The notes beneath the pieces are model-generated. The model was given only the letters and a program-made list of their open reading frames with translations. It had not been told where the DNA came from and searched no databases. From NCBI GenBank assembly GCA_004557735.1, contig SFFV01000007.1, positions 10,067 to 74,066 on the forward strand: a DNA stretch of 64,000 nt, read 5' to 3'. Source of the stretch: Clostridiales bacterium (GTDB taxonomy: Bacteria > Bacillota > Clostridia > Oscillospirales > Oscillospiraceae). Both the position numbers and the translations under genes were made by a program. How positions within the stretch are numbered: position 1 is the first letter of the stretch; each line of letters starts with the position of its first letter. Shown one piece after another: positions 7,878 through 16,223 of this stretch.

Positions 7878-8609
7878 TTGAAAGTAATCGTCGCCGAAAA
7901 CCACGGAGAGGTCAGCCGCCTTGCCGCTGACATTTTGGAGGAAACGGTCCGCGCGAATCCCTGCTGCACGCTCGGCCTTGCCACCGGCTCGAGCCCGGTC
8001 GGCATGTACCGGGAGCTTTCGCGGCGCTGCCGCGAGGAAGGGCTGGACTTCTCCCGCGTCCGCAGCGTGAATCTCGACGAGTATGTCGGTCTCGCCCCCA
8101 CCCATGAGCAGAGCTACCGTTATTTCATGGACAGCAATCTTTTTGACCACATCAACATTGACAAAGCCAACACCTATGTCGCAAAGGGCACCGGCGATAT
8201 AGAGGAGAATCTGCGCGAGTTCAACGCCGTGCTCGATGGCGCCGACATTGACGTGCAGGTGCTTGGCGTCGGCCCGGACGGCCATCTCGGCTTCAACGAG
8301 CCGGGCGATACGCTCTGCGACGGCGCGCATAAGGAATCGCTCGATGAAAGCACCATTGACGCCAATCAGCGCTTCTTCGCCTCGCGCGACGACGTGCCGC
8401 GCTTCGCGCTCACCATGGGCATGGGCAACATCCTGCGCGCGAAAAAGCTCCTTATGATCGTCTCCGGCCACAAGGAGGACGCCATGCGCCGTCTGCTGCT
8501 CTCCGAGAGCATTGATCCGCACTGTCCGGCAACATTTTTGCGTCTGCACCGCGACGCCGTGGTGCTGCTCGAACGCTCGCTCGCCGACGCGATCGGCTAC
8601 AAGGCGTAA
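7878..8609 (+). CDS. nagB: Glucosamine-6-phosphate deaminase
   Basis: Converts glucosamine-6-phosphate to fructose-6-phosphate and ammonia. The 243 residues match short NagB enzymes. Visible are the phosphate loop LATGSSPVGMYREL, the catalytic-region NLDEYVGL, the motif VLGVGPDGHLGFNEPG, and SGHKEDAMRRLL. The TTG at 7878 is chosen because AAAGGAGA (7863-7870) lies 7 bases before it and the nearby ATG frame stops at once. It sits in the same operon as glmM and just before glmS, whose reaction it reverses. Confidence 0.93.
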   Translation: MKVIVAENHGEVSRLAADILEETVRANPCCTLGLATGSSPVGMYRELSRRCREEGLDFSRVRSVNLDEYVGLAPTHEQSYRYFMDSNLFDHINIDKANTYVAKGTGDIEENLREFNAVLDGADIDVQVLGVGPDGHLGFNEPGDTLCDGAHKESLDESTIDANQRFFASRDDVPRFALTMGMGNILRAKKLLMIVSGHKEDAMRRLLLSESIDPHCPATFLRLHRDAVVLLERSLADAIGYKA

Positions 8610-8620
8610 AACTTGAGGCA

Positions 8621-8697
8621 ACCCCGCACAGCGCCGTCATCGGCGTGCGGCGCCGCCTTAACCGAAAAGGCGCCCCTGCGGGCTATGCCCGCAGGGG
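8621..8697 (+). other. Structured spacer between nagB and glmS
   Basis: Two inverted repeats fill this spacer: CCGCA/TGCGG with an inner CGCCG/CGGCG, and CCCCTGCGGGC/GCCCGCAGGGG (to 8697). The second is a strong 11-bp stem but lacks a T-run. The conserved core of the glmS ribozyme is not recognisable here. Confidence 0.5.
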
Positions 8698-8734
8698 ACG
8701 GTCTGTTTCCTGTTTACTTGGAGGATAATCATTT

Positions 8735-10564
8735 ATGTGTGGAATCGTAGGATTTACCGGCTCCCAGGCCGCGGCGCCGCTGCTGCTGGACGGGCTGCGC
8801 AAGCTGGAATACCGCGGATATGACAGCGCAGGCATCGCCGTACAGAAAGACGGCGAGCTGCATATGATCAAGGCTTCCGGCCATATCGACGCTCTTGCGG
8901 AAAAAACGAAAAACGGCACGCTGCTGCCCGGCTTTTCCGGCATCGGCCATACCCGCTGGGCAACGCACGGCGCGCCCACCGACACCAACGCACACCCGCA
9001 TATGTCTGCCGACGGGAAATTCGCCATCGTCCACAACGGCATCATCGAAAACTATGCCGCGCTGCGCGACGAGCTTCAACGCAAGGGCTTCGTATTCCGG
9101 AGCGAGACCGACACCGAGGTCATCGTACATCTGCTCGACATGTACTATACCGGCGATCTCCGGGCCGCCGTGCTGCATACCGCCGCGCGGCTCGAGGGGT
9201 CCTATGCTCTCGGCGTTCTCTGCGCCGACCGGCCGGGGACGATCTGCGCCGTAAAGATGGCGTCGCCGCTCATTCTCGGCGTGGGCGTGGGCGAAAACTT
9301 TTTCGCCTCCGACGTGACCGCGCTCGTGAGCCACACCAAAAACGTGATCTATCTGGAGGACGGCGAGTTTGCCGAAATCACGCCCGACTCCATTTCCATT
9401 TTCGACAGCACCGGCGCGCCGGTGCATCACAGCGTTTCCCGTATTGTCTGGGATATCGAGGCCGCGGAAAAGGGCGGCTACGAGCACTTCATGCTCAAGG
9501 AGATCATGGAGCAGCCGCGCGCGCTCAAAGCGACGATCGCGCCGCGCGTCAAAAACGGGAAGATCGTACTCGACGATTTTGACGAGGCGTTCCGCGCCGA
9601 CTTCCGCTATATTGACCGCATCATCATCACCGCCTGCGGCAGCGCGTACCACGCCGGGTGCGTCGGACGGTACATGATCGAATCGCTCTGCCGCGTGCCG
9701 GTGGAGGTCGATGTGGCGAGCGAGCTGCGCTACCGCCACCCGATCGTGGACGAGCACACGCTGCTCATCGCCGTATCACAGTCCGGCGAAACGGCCGACA
9801 CCATCGCCGCCATCCGCGAATGCAAGGCGCACGGCGCACGCGTGCTCACGATCGTCAACGTCGTCGGCAGCACCGTGGCGAAGCTCGGCGACTATGTCAT
9901 GTATACCTGGGCCGGTCCCGAGATCGCCGTCGCCACCACGAAGGGCTACACCACGCAGATCGCCGTGCTCGATCTGCTCGCCGTGTGGATGGCCAACGAG
10001 CGCCGGACGCTCACCGCGCCGCGGTACGCCGAGCTCGTCGCCGGTATCACGGAACTGCCCGAGCGCACGCAGCGCAGCATTGACCTCAACCCGCAGGTCT
10101 CCTATCTTGCCGAGCGCTACTGCGGCAACAGCTCGCTCTTCTTTATCGGGCGCAACATCGACTACGCCGTTGCGCTCGAGGCGTCGCTCAAGCTCAAGGA
10201 GATCTCCTACATTCATTCCGAGGCGTATGCCGCCGGAGAGCTCAAGCACGGCACCATTGCGCTCATCGATCCGGGCCGTCTCGTCGTTTCGCTCGCGTGC
10301 TACGAGGAGCTGTTCGACAAAACGATGTCCAACATCAAGGAGGTCAAGGCGCGCGGGGCCAAGGTCCTCGCCGTGGTGAACGAGGGCAACCGCCGCGTGT
10401 TCGCCGAGGCGGACGACGTGCTCTTCGTCCCGGTGACCGATCCGGTCTTTTCCGCCATCCCGGAGATCCTTCCTCTCCAGCTTTTCGCCTATCACGTCGC
10501 CCGGTGCAACGGCTGCGACATTGACAAGCCCCGCAATCTCGCCAAATCCGTCACCGTGGAGTGA
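8735..10564 (+). CDS. glmS: Glutamine-fructose-6-phosphate aminotransferase (isomerising)
   Basis: Makes glucosamine-6-phosphate from fructose-6-phosphate and glutamine, the entry to amino-sugar and cell-wall synthesis. The 609-residue length is typical. The N-terminal glutaminase begins MCGIVGFTG with Cys2 as nucleophile, followed by YRGYDSAGIA, HTRWATHG and HNGIIENY. Two SIS sugar-isomerase domains follow, with TACGSAYHAG, SQSGETADT and FFIGRNIDYAVALE. The C-terminus KPRNLAKSVTVE is conserved in the family. GGAGG lies 10 bases before the ATG. It precedes purB with overlapping or near-overlapping signals. Confidence 0.97.
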   Translation: MCGIVGFTGSQAAAPLLLDGLRKLEYRGYDSAGIAVQKDGELHMIKASGHIDALAEKTKNGTLLPGFSGIGHTRWATHGAPTDTNAHPHMSADGKFAIVHNGIIENYAALRDELQRKGFVFRSETDTEVIVHLLDMYYTGDLRAAVLHTAARLEGSYALGVLCADRPGTICAVKMASPLILGVGVGENFFASDVTALVSHTKNVIYLEDGEFAEITPDSISIFDSTGAPVHHSVSRIVWDIEAAEKGGYEHFMLKEIMEQPRALKATIAPRVKNGKIVLDDFDEAFRADFRYIDRIIITACGSAYHAGCVGRYMIESLCRVPVEVDVASELRYRHPIVDEHTLLIAVSQSGETADTIAAIRECKAHGARVLTIVNVVGSTVAKLGDYVMYTWAGPEIAVATTKGYTTQIAVLDLLAVWMANERRTLTAPRYAELVAGITELPERTQRSIDLNPQVSYLAERYCGNSSLFFIGRNIDYAVALEASLKLKEISYIHSEAYAAGELKHGTIALIDPGRLVVSLACYEELFDKTMSNIKEVKARGAKVLAVVNEGNRRVFAEADDVLFVPVTDPVFSAIPEILPLQLFAYHVARCNGCDIDKPRNLAKSVTVE

Positions 10565-10569
10565 TACGC

Positions 10570-12000
10570 ATGAAAGACGTTTACGAAAATCCCCTGTGCT
10601 CGCGCTACGCCTCGGAAAAGATGCAGCATCTCTTCTCCCCGCAGTGGAAGTTCTCGACGTTCCGCCGTCTCTGGCTCGCGCTGGCCGAGAGCGAGCAGGA
10701 GCTGGGACTGCCCATTACCGACGAGCAGCTCGAGGAAATGCGTGCGCATCTCGACGACATCGATTTTGACCGCGCCGCCGCGTATGAGCACCGGCTGCGC
10801 CATGACGTGATGGCGCACATCCGCACGTTCGGCGACGCCTGCCCGAAGGCCGCGGGCATCATCCATCTCGGCGCGACGAGCTGCTATGTGGACGACAACG
10901 CCGACCTTCTGCAAATGCGCGAGGCTCTCCGGCTCATCCGGGGCGAGCTTCTTTCGGTCATCGACGCGCTTGCGGAGTTTGCCTCGCACGAGGCCGACAC
11001 GCCGACGCTCGCCTGGACGCATTTTCAGGCCGCGCAGCCCACGACCGTCGGCAAGCGCGCCACGCTCTGGCTTCAGGACTTTCTGCTCGATCTGGAACGG
11101 CTCGAAGCCGAGCTTGACCGGCTTCCCATCTCCGGCTGCAAGGGCGCGACCGGCACCGCGGCGAGCTTTCTCGCCCTCTTCCGCGGCGACGCGGAAAAGG
11201 TGCTCGCGCTCGAGAAGAAGATCGCGGAAAAGATGGGCGTTCCCCACTGCATCCCCGTCGCCGGACAGACCTATACGCGAAAGCTCGATTCCTTCGTGAT
11301 GAACGTTCTCTCCGGCATTGCGCAGAGCGCCGCCAAGATGGCGACGGATATGCGCCTTCTCGCGCACCTGCGCGAGCTGGACGAGCCGTTTGAGGCCGAA
11401 CAGGTCGGCTCCTCCGCGATGGCCTATAAGCGCAATCCCATGCGCTGCGAGCGCGTGTGCTCGCTCAGCCGGTACGTTGTGAATCTCGCCGCCAACACCG
11501 CCGATACCGCCATGACGCAGTGGCTCGAGCGCACGCTCGACGATTCGGCGAACCGCCGTCTTACGCTGCCCGAGGCGTTTCTCGCCTGCGACGCCATTCT
11601 GACGCTCTGCGCCAACGTCGTGCGCGGCTGCAGGGTCTATCCGCGCGTGATGGAAAAGCATCTGCGCGAGGAGCTTCCCTTCCTCGCGACCGAGAACATT
11701 CTCATGCGCGCCGTTTCGCTCGGGGAGGACCGGCAGAAGCTGCATGAGGCCATCCGGCAGTATTCCGTGCGCACGGCCGAGGATATCAAGCTGCGCGGCG
11801 AGGACGGACATCTGCTCGATATGCTGCTTGCCGACGAGCGCTTCCATCTGACGCCGGAAGTTCTTGAGGAGATCCTGGACGTTCGCCAGTTCATCGGGCT
11901 TGCGCCGGAGCAGACGCGCGTCTTTCTCGATACCCATGTTTATCCCGTGCTGAAAACTCGCCGCGGCGATATCGCCGGGAGCGTTCCGGTGCGTGTCTAA
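10570..12000 (+). CDS. purB: Adenylosuccinate lyase
   Basis: Acts twice in purine synthesis, releasing fumarate from SAICAR and from adenylosuccinate. The 476 residues include LGATSCYVDDNAD, the substrate-binding THFQAAQPTTVGKR and the superfamily signature SSAMAYKRNPMRCER, the flexible catalytic loop. ATG 10570 is preferred over the in-frame GTG at 10561 because GGAG (10558-10561) lies 8 bases upstream; the ribosome site is inside the end of glmS. It directly precedes purA, the enzyme that makes its substrate. Confidence 0.96.
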   Translation: MKDVYENPLCSRYASEKMQHLFSPQWKFSTFRRLWLALAESEQELGLPITDEQLEEMRAHLDDIDFDRAAAYEHRLRHDVMAHIRTFGDACPKAAGIIHLGATSCYVDDNADLLQMREALRLIRGELLSVIDALAEFASHEADTPTLAWTHFQAAQPTTVGKRATLWLQDFLLDLERLEAELDRLPISGCKGATGTAASFLALFRGDAEKVLALEKKIAEKMGVPHCIPVAGQTYTRKLDSFVMNVLSGIAQSAAKMATDMRLLAHLRELDEPFEAEQVGSSAMAYKRNPMRCERVCSLSRYVVNLAANTADTAMTQWLERTLDDSANRRLTLPEAFLACDAILTLCANVVRGCRVYPRVMEKHLREELPFLATENILMRAVSLGEDRQKLHEAIRQYSVRTAEDIKLRGEDGHLLDMLLADERFHLTPEVLEEILDVRQFIGLAPEQTRVFLDTHVYPVLKTRRGDIAGSVPVRV

Positions 12001-12020
12001 AAGCAAGGAGGATACAAAAA

Positions 12021-13289
12021 ATGCTTACTGCTGTTGTCGGAATCAACTGGGGCGACGAAGGAAAAGGCCGCATGGTCGATCTTTTCTCCGCCGAGCATGA
12101 GATCGTTGTCCGTTATCAGGGCGGAAACAACGCCGGGCACACCGTTGTGAACGAGCGCGGCAAATTCATTCTCAATCTGCTGCCGTCCGGTATTCTGCGC
12201 CCCGGCACGGTGAACGTGCTCGGCCCCGGCATGGTGCTCGATCTCGAACACCTCACAAAGGAAGTCGCGCACATCCGCGCTCAGGGCGTGGAGATCTCGC
12301 CCGAGCATCTGAAGATCAGCGACCGCGCCACGATCTGCATGCCGTACCACAAGATGATGGACATTCTCGAAGAGGACCGTCTCGCGGACAAGAAGTTCGG
12401 CTCCACACGCCGCGGCATCGGCCCCGTGTACGCCGACAAGTATATGAAGAAAACGCTGCGCACCGGCGATCTCCTCTTCCCGGACAAGCTGCGCGAAAAG
12501 CTCGCCGATCTCGTCGAGTGGAAGAACATCACCGTGCAGGGCTACGGCCACGAGCCGGTCAGCGTTGACGGGATGTACGAGTGGCTGGAAAAGTATGCGT
12601 TCCCGTGGCGCGAGTATCTCTGCAACACGACCGAATACCTCTCCGAGCAGGCGGACGCGGGCAAGAGCATCCTCTTTGAGGCCCAGCTCGGCGCGCTGCG
12701 CGATATTGACTTCGGCATTTACCCCTACACCTCGTCCTCATCCACGATCGCCGCCTACGCCCCCATCGGCGCGGGCATCCCGGCCAGACGGCTCGACAGC
12801 GTCATCGGCATCATGAAGGCATATTCGAGCTGCGTCGGCGAAGGGCCGTTCGTGTGCGAGCTCTTCGGTGAGGAGGGCGACCGTCTGCGCGAAGCCGGCG
12901 CCGAGTACGGCGCGGCCACAGGCCGTCCCCGCCGTGTGGGTGGGTTTGACGTTGTCGCCTCCCGCTACGGCGTGCAGATGCAGGGCGCGACCGAGCTCGC
13001 GCTCACAAAGCTCGACGTCCTCTCCGGCTGGGAGAAGATCCCCGTCTGCACCGGCTACGAAGTAGACGGCAAGGTCATCCACACATTCCCCGTGGAGACC
13101 GTGCTTGAGCGCTGCAAGCCCGTATACGAATACGTTGAAGGCTTCTCCGGCGATATTTCCGGCTGCCGGAGGTTTGAGGATCTGCCCGAGGCCGCGCGCA
13201 ATTACGTCCGCTATCTTGAAAATGCCGTCGGCTGCCGCATCGGCTGGGTGTCCGTGGGCGCAGGCCGCGAGGAGTATATCCGTCTATGA
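12021..13289 (+). CDS. purA: Adenylosuccinate synthetase
   Basis: Joins IMP and aspartate with GTP, the first committed step to AMP. The 422 residues start with the nucleotide loop VVGINWGDEGKGRMVD and include GGNNAGHT, STRRGIGPVYADK, a TSSSSTIAAY-type substrate loop and the C-terminal-half TGRPRRVGGFD. AAGGAGG precedes the ATG. It lies 20 bp after purB and its stop overlaps the murT start (ATGA), so purine and cell-wall genes share this operon. Confidence 0.97.
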   Translation: MLTAVVGINWGDEGKGRMVDLFSAEHEIVVRYQGGNNAGHTVVNERGKFILNLLPSGILRPGTVNVLGPGMVLDLEHLTKEVAHIRAQGVEISPEHLKISDRATICMPYHKMMDILEEDRLADKKFGSTRRGIGPVYADKYMKKTLRTGDLLFPDKLREKLADLVEWKNITVQGYGHEPVSVDGMYEWLEKYAFPWREYLCNTTEYLSEQADAGKSILFEAQLGALRDIDFGIYPYTSSSSTIAAYAPIGAGIPARRLDSVIGIMKAYSSCVGEGPFVCELFGEEGDRLREAGAEYGAATGRPRRVGGFDVVASRYGVQMQGATELALTKLDVLSGWEKIPVCTGYEVDGKVIHTFPVETVLERCKPVYEYVEGFSGDISGCRRFEDLPEAARNYVRYLENAVGCRIGWVSVGAGREEYIRL

Positions 13290-14653
13290 AAAAACTGCGC
13301 GTATTCTTCGCGTGCGTCACGAGCCGCCTTGCGCGTCTCGCGCTGCGGCTTCTTGGCCGCGGCGGCACAGCGCTGCCCGGAAAGGCAGCGCTGCGCGTAT
13401 ATCCGGGGCTGATGCGCGAGCTGGGATGCGGCGTGGAAACGGTGATCATCACCGGCACGAACGGCAAAACGACGACCGCCGGCATGCTCCGCCATATGCT
13501 CGACAAGGCCGGGACGCCGTATTTCTCCAACCGCTCCGGCGCAAATCTCACGAGCGGCATTACCGCAGAGTTCATTGAAAACGCAAATCTTCTCGGCAAG
13601 CCGAAGAAGCCGCTTGCCGTTATCGAGTGCGACGAGGGCAATTTCCCCGCCGTCGCCGCGGCGCTGCAGCCGCGCGCGGTGATCGTGACGAATCTCTTCC
13701 GCGACCAGCTTGACCGCTACGGCGAGGTGACGCACACGCGCGATCTCATCGCCTCGGGCATCCAAAAAGCCCCCGGCGCGGCGCTGTGTCTGAATGCCGA
13801 CTGCTCGCTCACCGCGTCTCTCGGCTGGGATGTGCCGAACGAGACCGTGTACTTCGGTCTCGAGAATATTTCGGGCGGCGCCGTGCCGAGTGTTTCGGAC
13901 GCGCCGCACTGTCTGCGCTGCGGCGCGCGCTACGCCTACCGGCGATACACGTTCGCCCATCTCGGCGACTGGTACTGCCCCGCGTGCGGCGCGCAGCGTC
14001 CCGCGCCGGACATGGCCGTGGAGAGCGTGGAAGCCCTCCCCGGCGGCGGCAGCGCCGTCACGATGAAAACGCCGGAAGGGACGGTCTCCTTTGATCTCGC
14101 GCTCCCGGCGCTCTACAACGTGTGCAACGCCGCCGCCGCGCTCACCGCCGCGCGCACCATGGGCTGGGATATGGACATCTGCCGCGCCGCGCTCGCCGAT
14201 TTCGGCGCGGTGTTCGGGCGGATGGAGCAGCTCACCGTCGGGGAAACGAGCGTCCGCATCGTGCTCGTGAAAAACCCCGCGGGGTGCGACCGCGCGCTGG
14301 AATTTCTCGCCTCCCAGAGCGGGAACATTCTCCCCATCTTCTGCCTGAACGATAACGCCGCCGACGGTACGGACGTCTCCTGGATCTGGGACGCGGACTA
14401 CGAAAATCTTTTCGCCGCACGGAAATACGAAGCTATCGGCGTTTACGGCGTGCGCGCGCAGGATATGCGTCTCCGGCTCAAGTACGCCGGGGCGGACGAC
14501 GCCTCCATCACCGTATACGACACGGCGGACGATCTCGCCGCGGCGGTGCAGAAAGCCGGGAAACCCGTCGTTCTGCTGCCGAACTACACATCCATGCTCA
14601 CGGTGCGCGACAAGCTGTCCGCGCTCGCCGGCGGAGGGAGGTTCTGGGAATAA
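13286..14653 (+). CDS. murT: Lipid II isoglutaminyl synthase, MurT subunit
   Basis: The Mur-ligase-like half of the MurT/GatD complex, which amidates the D-glutamate of lipid II to D-isoglutamine at the inner membrane face. The 455-residue protein has the ATP loop ITGTNGKTTT near residue 57, ECDEGNFP, TNLFRDQLDRYGE and a Cys4 zinc ribbon inserted in the middle domain (CLRCG and CPACG). The zinc ribbon and the neighbouring glutaminase separate it from MurC-F. Overlapping starts with purA upstream and gatD downstream indicate tight coupling. Confidence 0.95.
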   Translation: MKKLRVFFACVTSRLARLALRLLGRGGTALPGKAALRVYPGLMRELGCGVETVIITGTNGKTTTAGMLRHMLDKAGTPYFSNRSGANLTSGITAEFIENANLLGKPKKPLAVIECDEGNFPAVAAALQPRAVIVTNLFRDQLDRYGEVTHTRDLIASGIQKAPGAALCLNADCSLTASLGWDVPNETVYFGLENISGGAVPSVSDAPHCLRCGARYAYRRYTFAHLGDWYCPACGAQRPAPDMAVESVEALPGGGSAVTMKTPEGTVSFDLALPALYNVCNAAAALTAARTMGWDMDICRAALADFGAVFGRMEQLTVGETSVRIVLVKNPAGCDRALEFLASQSGNILPIFCLNDNAADGTDVSWIWDADYENLFAARKYEAIGVYGVRAQDMRLRLKYAGADDASITVYDTADDLAAAVQKAGKPVVLLPNYTSMLTVRDKLSALAGGGRFWE

Positions 14654-15387
14654 TGGAACTGAACATCTGCCATCTGTATCCGGACGTGCTCAATCTCTAC
14701 GGCGACCGGGGCAACATCGCGTGCATGAAAAAACGGCTTGAATGGCGCGGCATCGGCTGCGCCGTCACGGAGCTGCCGCTCGGCGCAAAAGACGATCTCG
14801 CCGGATACGATCTTTTCTTTATCGGCGGCGGGCAGGACTTTGAACAGACCGTGCTTCTCGCGGATCTCCGCGCCGGGCGCGCGGAGAACATCCGCGCCGC
14901 GGCGGAGGACGGGAAAACGCTTCTCTGCATCTGCGGCGGGTATCAGCTTCTGGGCAACGGCTACCGCACGGCAGCCGGACAGTGGTGCGACTACACCGGA
15001 ATACTGGACTTTACCACCGAAGGCTCCTATGACCGGCTCATCGGCAATTATGCCTACCGGCTCGGTGAAGCGTCCGGCGGCGGCATCGTTATCGGGTTTG
15101 AAAACCACGGCGGGCGCACGCGCCTCGGCGCTTCGCTCACTCCGCTCGGCACGGTGCTGCGCGGCCACGGCAACAACGGCGAGGACGGCACGGAGGGCGT
15201 GCGGTACAAAAACGTGTACGGCACCTACAGCCACGGTCCGCTCCTGCCGAAAAACCCGGCGCTCTGCGACGAGATACTGCGCGGCGCGCTCTGCCGCAAA
15301 TACGGCACGGCAGAGCTTGCGCCTCTCGACGATGCCGCCGAGGAGGCCGCCCGGCAGGTCATGCTCACAAGACTGCACATTCTCTAA
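14653..15387 (+). CDS. gatD: Lipid II isoglutaminyl synthase, glutaminase subunit GatD
   Basis: Supplies ammonia from glutamine to MurT. The 244-residue class I amidotransferase-like protein has LYPDVLNLYGDRGN at its N-terminus, FFIGGGQDFEQ, the nucleophile in LLCICGGYQLLG and a late catalytic His in YSHGPLLPKNPAL. Its ATG shares one base with the murT stop. The pair is characteristic of Gram-positive cell walls. Confidence 0.95.
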   Translation: MELNICHLYPDVLNLYGDRGNIACMKKRLEWRGIGCAVTELPLGAKDDLAGYDLFFIGGGQDFEQTVLLADLRAGRAENIRAAAEDGKTLLCICGGYQLLGNGYRTAAGQWCDYTGILDFTTEGSYDRLIGNYAYRLGEASGGGIVIGFENHGGRTRLGASLTPLGTVLRGHGNNGEDGTEGVRYKNVYGTYSHGPLLPKNPALCDEILRGALCRKYGTAELAPLDDAAEEAARQVMLTRLHIL

Positions 15388-15403
15388 AGGGAGGGCATTC
15401 ATT

Positions 15404-16138
15404 ATGCGCAACTACGAACAGGAACTCGAAAACCGCGTTGCCTTTATCCGGCAGCTGCTGAAGGAAAGCGGCTGCGAGGGCATTGTTTACGGCAACAGCG
15501 GCGGCAAGGACAGCGCGCTCGTGGGCATTCTCTGCAAGAAGGCGTGCAGCAATACCGTGGGCATCCTCCTGCCCTGCGCCACGGCGCAGAACTACGGCAG
15601 CGACACGGACGACGCGATCCGCGTTGCGGTGCAGTACGGCATCGCGTACCGCACCGTGGATCTCACGGAGACGCGCGGCGCGCTCGTCGCGGCGCTCGAA
15701 AAGGCGGGTCTCGAGCTCAGCAACGCCGCCGTATCGAACATCGCCCCGCGCCTTCGCATGACGGCGCTTTACGCGATCGCCGCGGCCGAGCACCGGCTCG
15801 TCGCCGGAACGGGCAACCGCAGCGAAGCGTTTATGGGCTACTGCACCAAGTGGGGCGACGCCGCCGCCGACTTCAATCCCATCGCCGATCTGAGCGTGAC
15901 CGAGGTCTTTGAGTTTCTCGACTATCTCGACGCGCCGGAGACCATCCGCCGCAAGGCGCCCTCCGCCGGGCTTTTCGAGGGCCAGACGGACGAGAAGGAA
16001 ATGGGCGTTTCCTACGCCGCCATTGACCGCTACATGGACGGCGGCGAGGTGACCGACGCCGAGCGCGCCGTCATCGAGCGCTTCCACCGCAACAGCGAGC
16101 ACAAGCGCGTCGGACGAAAGGATTACTGCGCCAACTGA
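15404..16138 (+). CDS. nadE: Ammonia-dependent NAD+ synthetase
   Basis: Amidates deamido-NAD to NAD with ATP. The 244-residue protein has the pyrophosphatase P-loop YGNSGGKDSALVG and the NaAD-binding region VAGTGNRSEAFMGY with TKWGDAAADFNPIADL. It lacks a glutaminase domain, so it should use free ammonia. A strong AAAGGGAGGG site precedes the ATG. It lies 16 bp after gatD and probably ends the operon. Confidence 0.94.
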   Translation: MRNYEQELENRVAFIRQLLKESGCEGIVYGNSGGKDSALVGILCKKACSNTVGILLPCATAQNYGSDTDDAIRVAVQYGIAYRTVDLTETRGALVAALEKAGLELSNAAVSNIAPRLRMTALYAIAAAEHRLVAGTGNRSEAFMGYCTKWGDAAADFNPIADLSVTEVFEFLDYLDAPETIRRKAPSAGLFEGQTDEKEMGVSYAAIDRYMDGGEVTDAERAVIERFHRNSEHKRVGRKDYCAN

Positions 16139-16157
16139 ATCCATGCCTATGCAAAAG

Positions 16158-16182
16158 GGCGCTGACCGGCTCTGTCAGCGCC
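16158..16182 (+). other. Hairpin between nadE and ktrB
   Basis: GGCGCTGAC and GTCAGCGCC form a 9-bp stem with a 7-nt loop. No T-run follows. It may partly terminate the nadE transcript or be part of the ktrB leader. Confidence 0.4.
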
Positions 16183-16223
16183 TGTCGGCTCCGAAAACCA
16201 TCGCAAGGGGGAGATGTTGTTTG

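Noticed and set aside
8610..8734. glmS ribozyme
   Set aside because: The spacer has strong hairpins but I could not find the conserved ribozyme core; a covariance search would decide.
16139..16223. c-di-AMP riboswitch before ktrB
   Set aside because: The spacer is only 85 bp and holds a single simple hairpin, too small for the ydaO-type fold.
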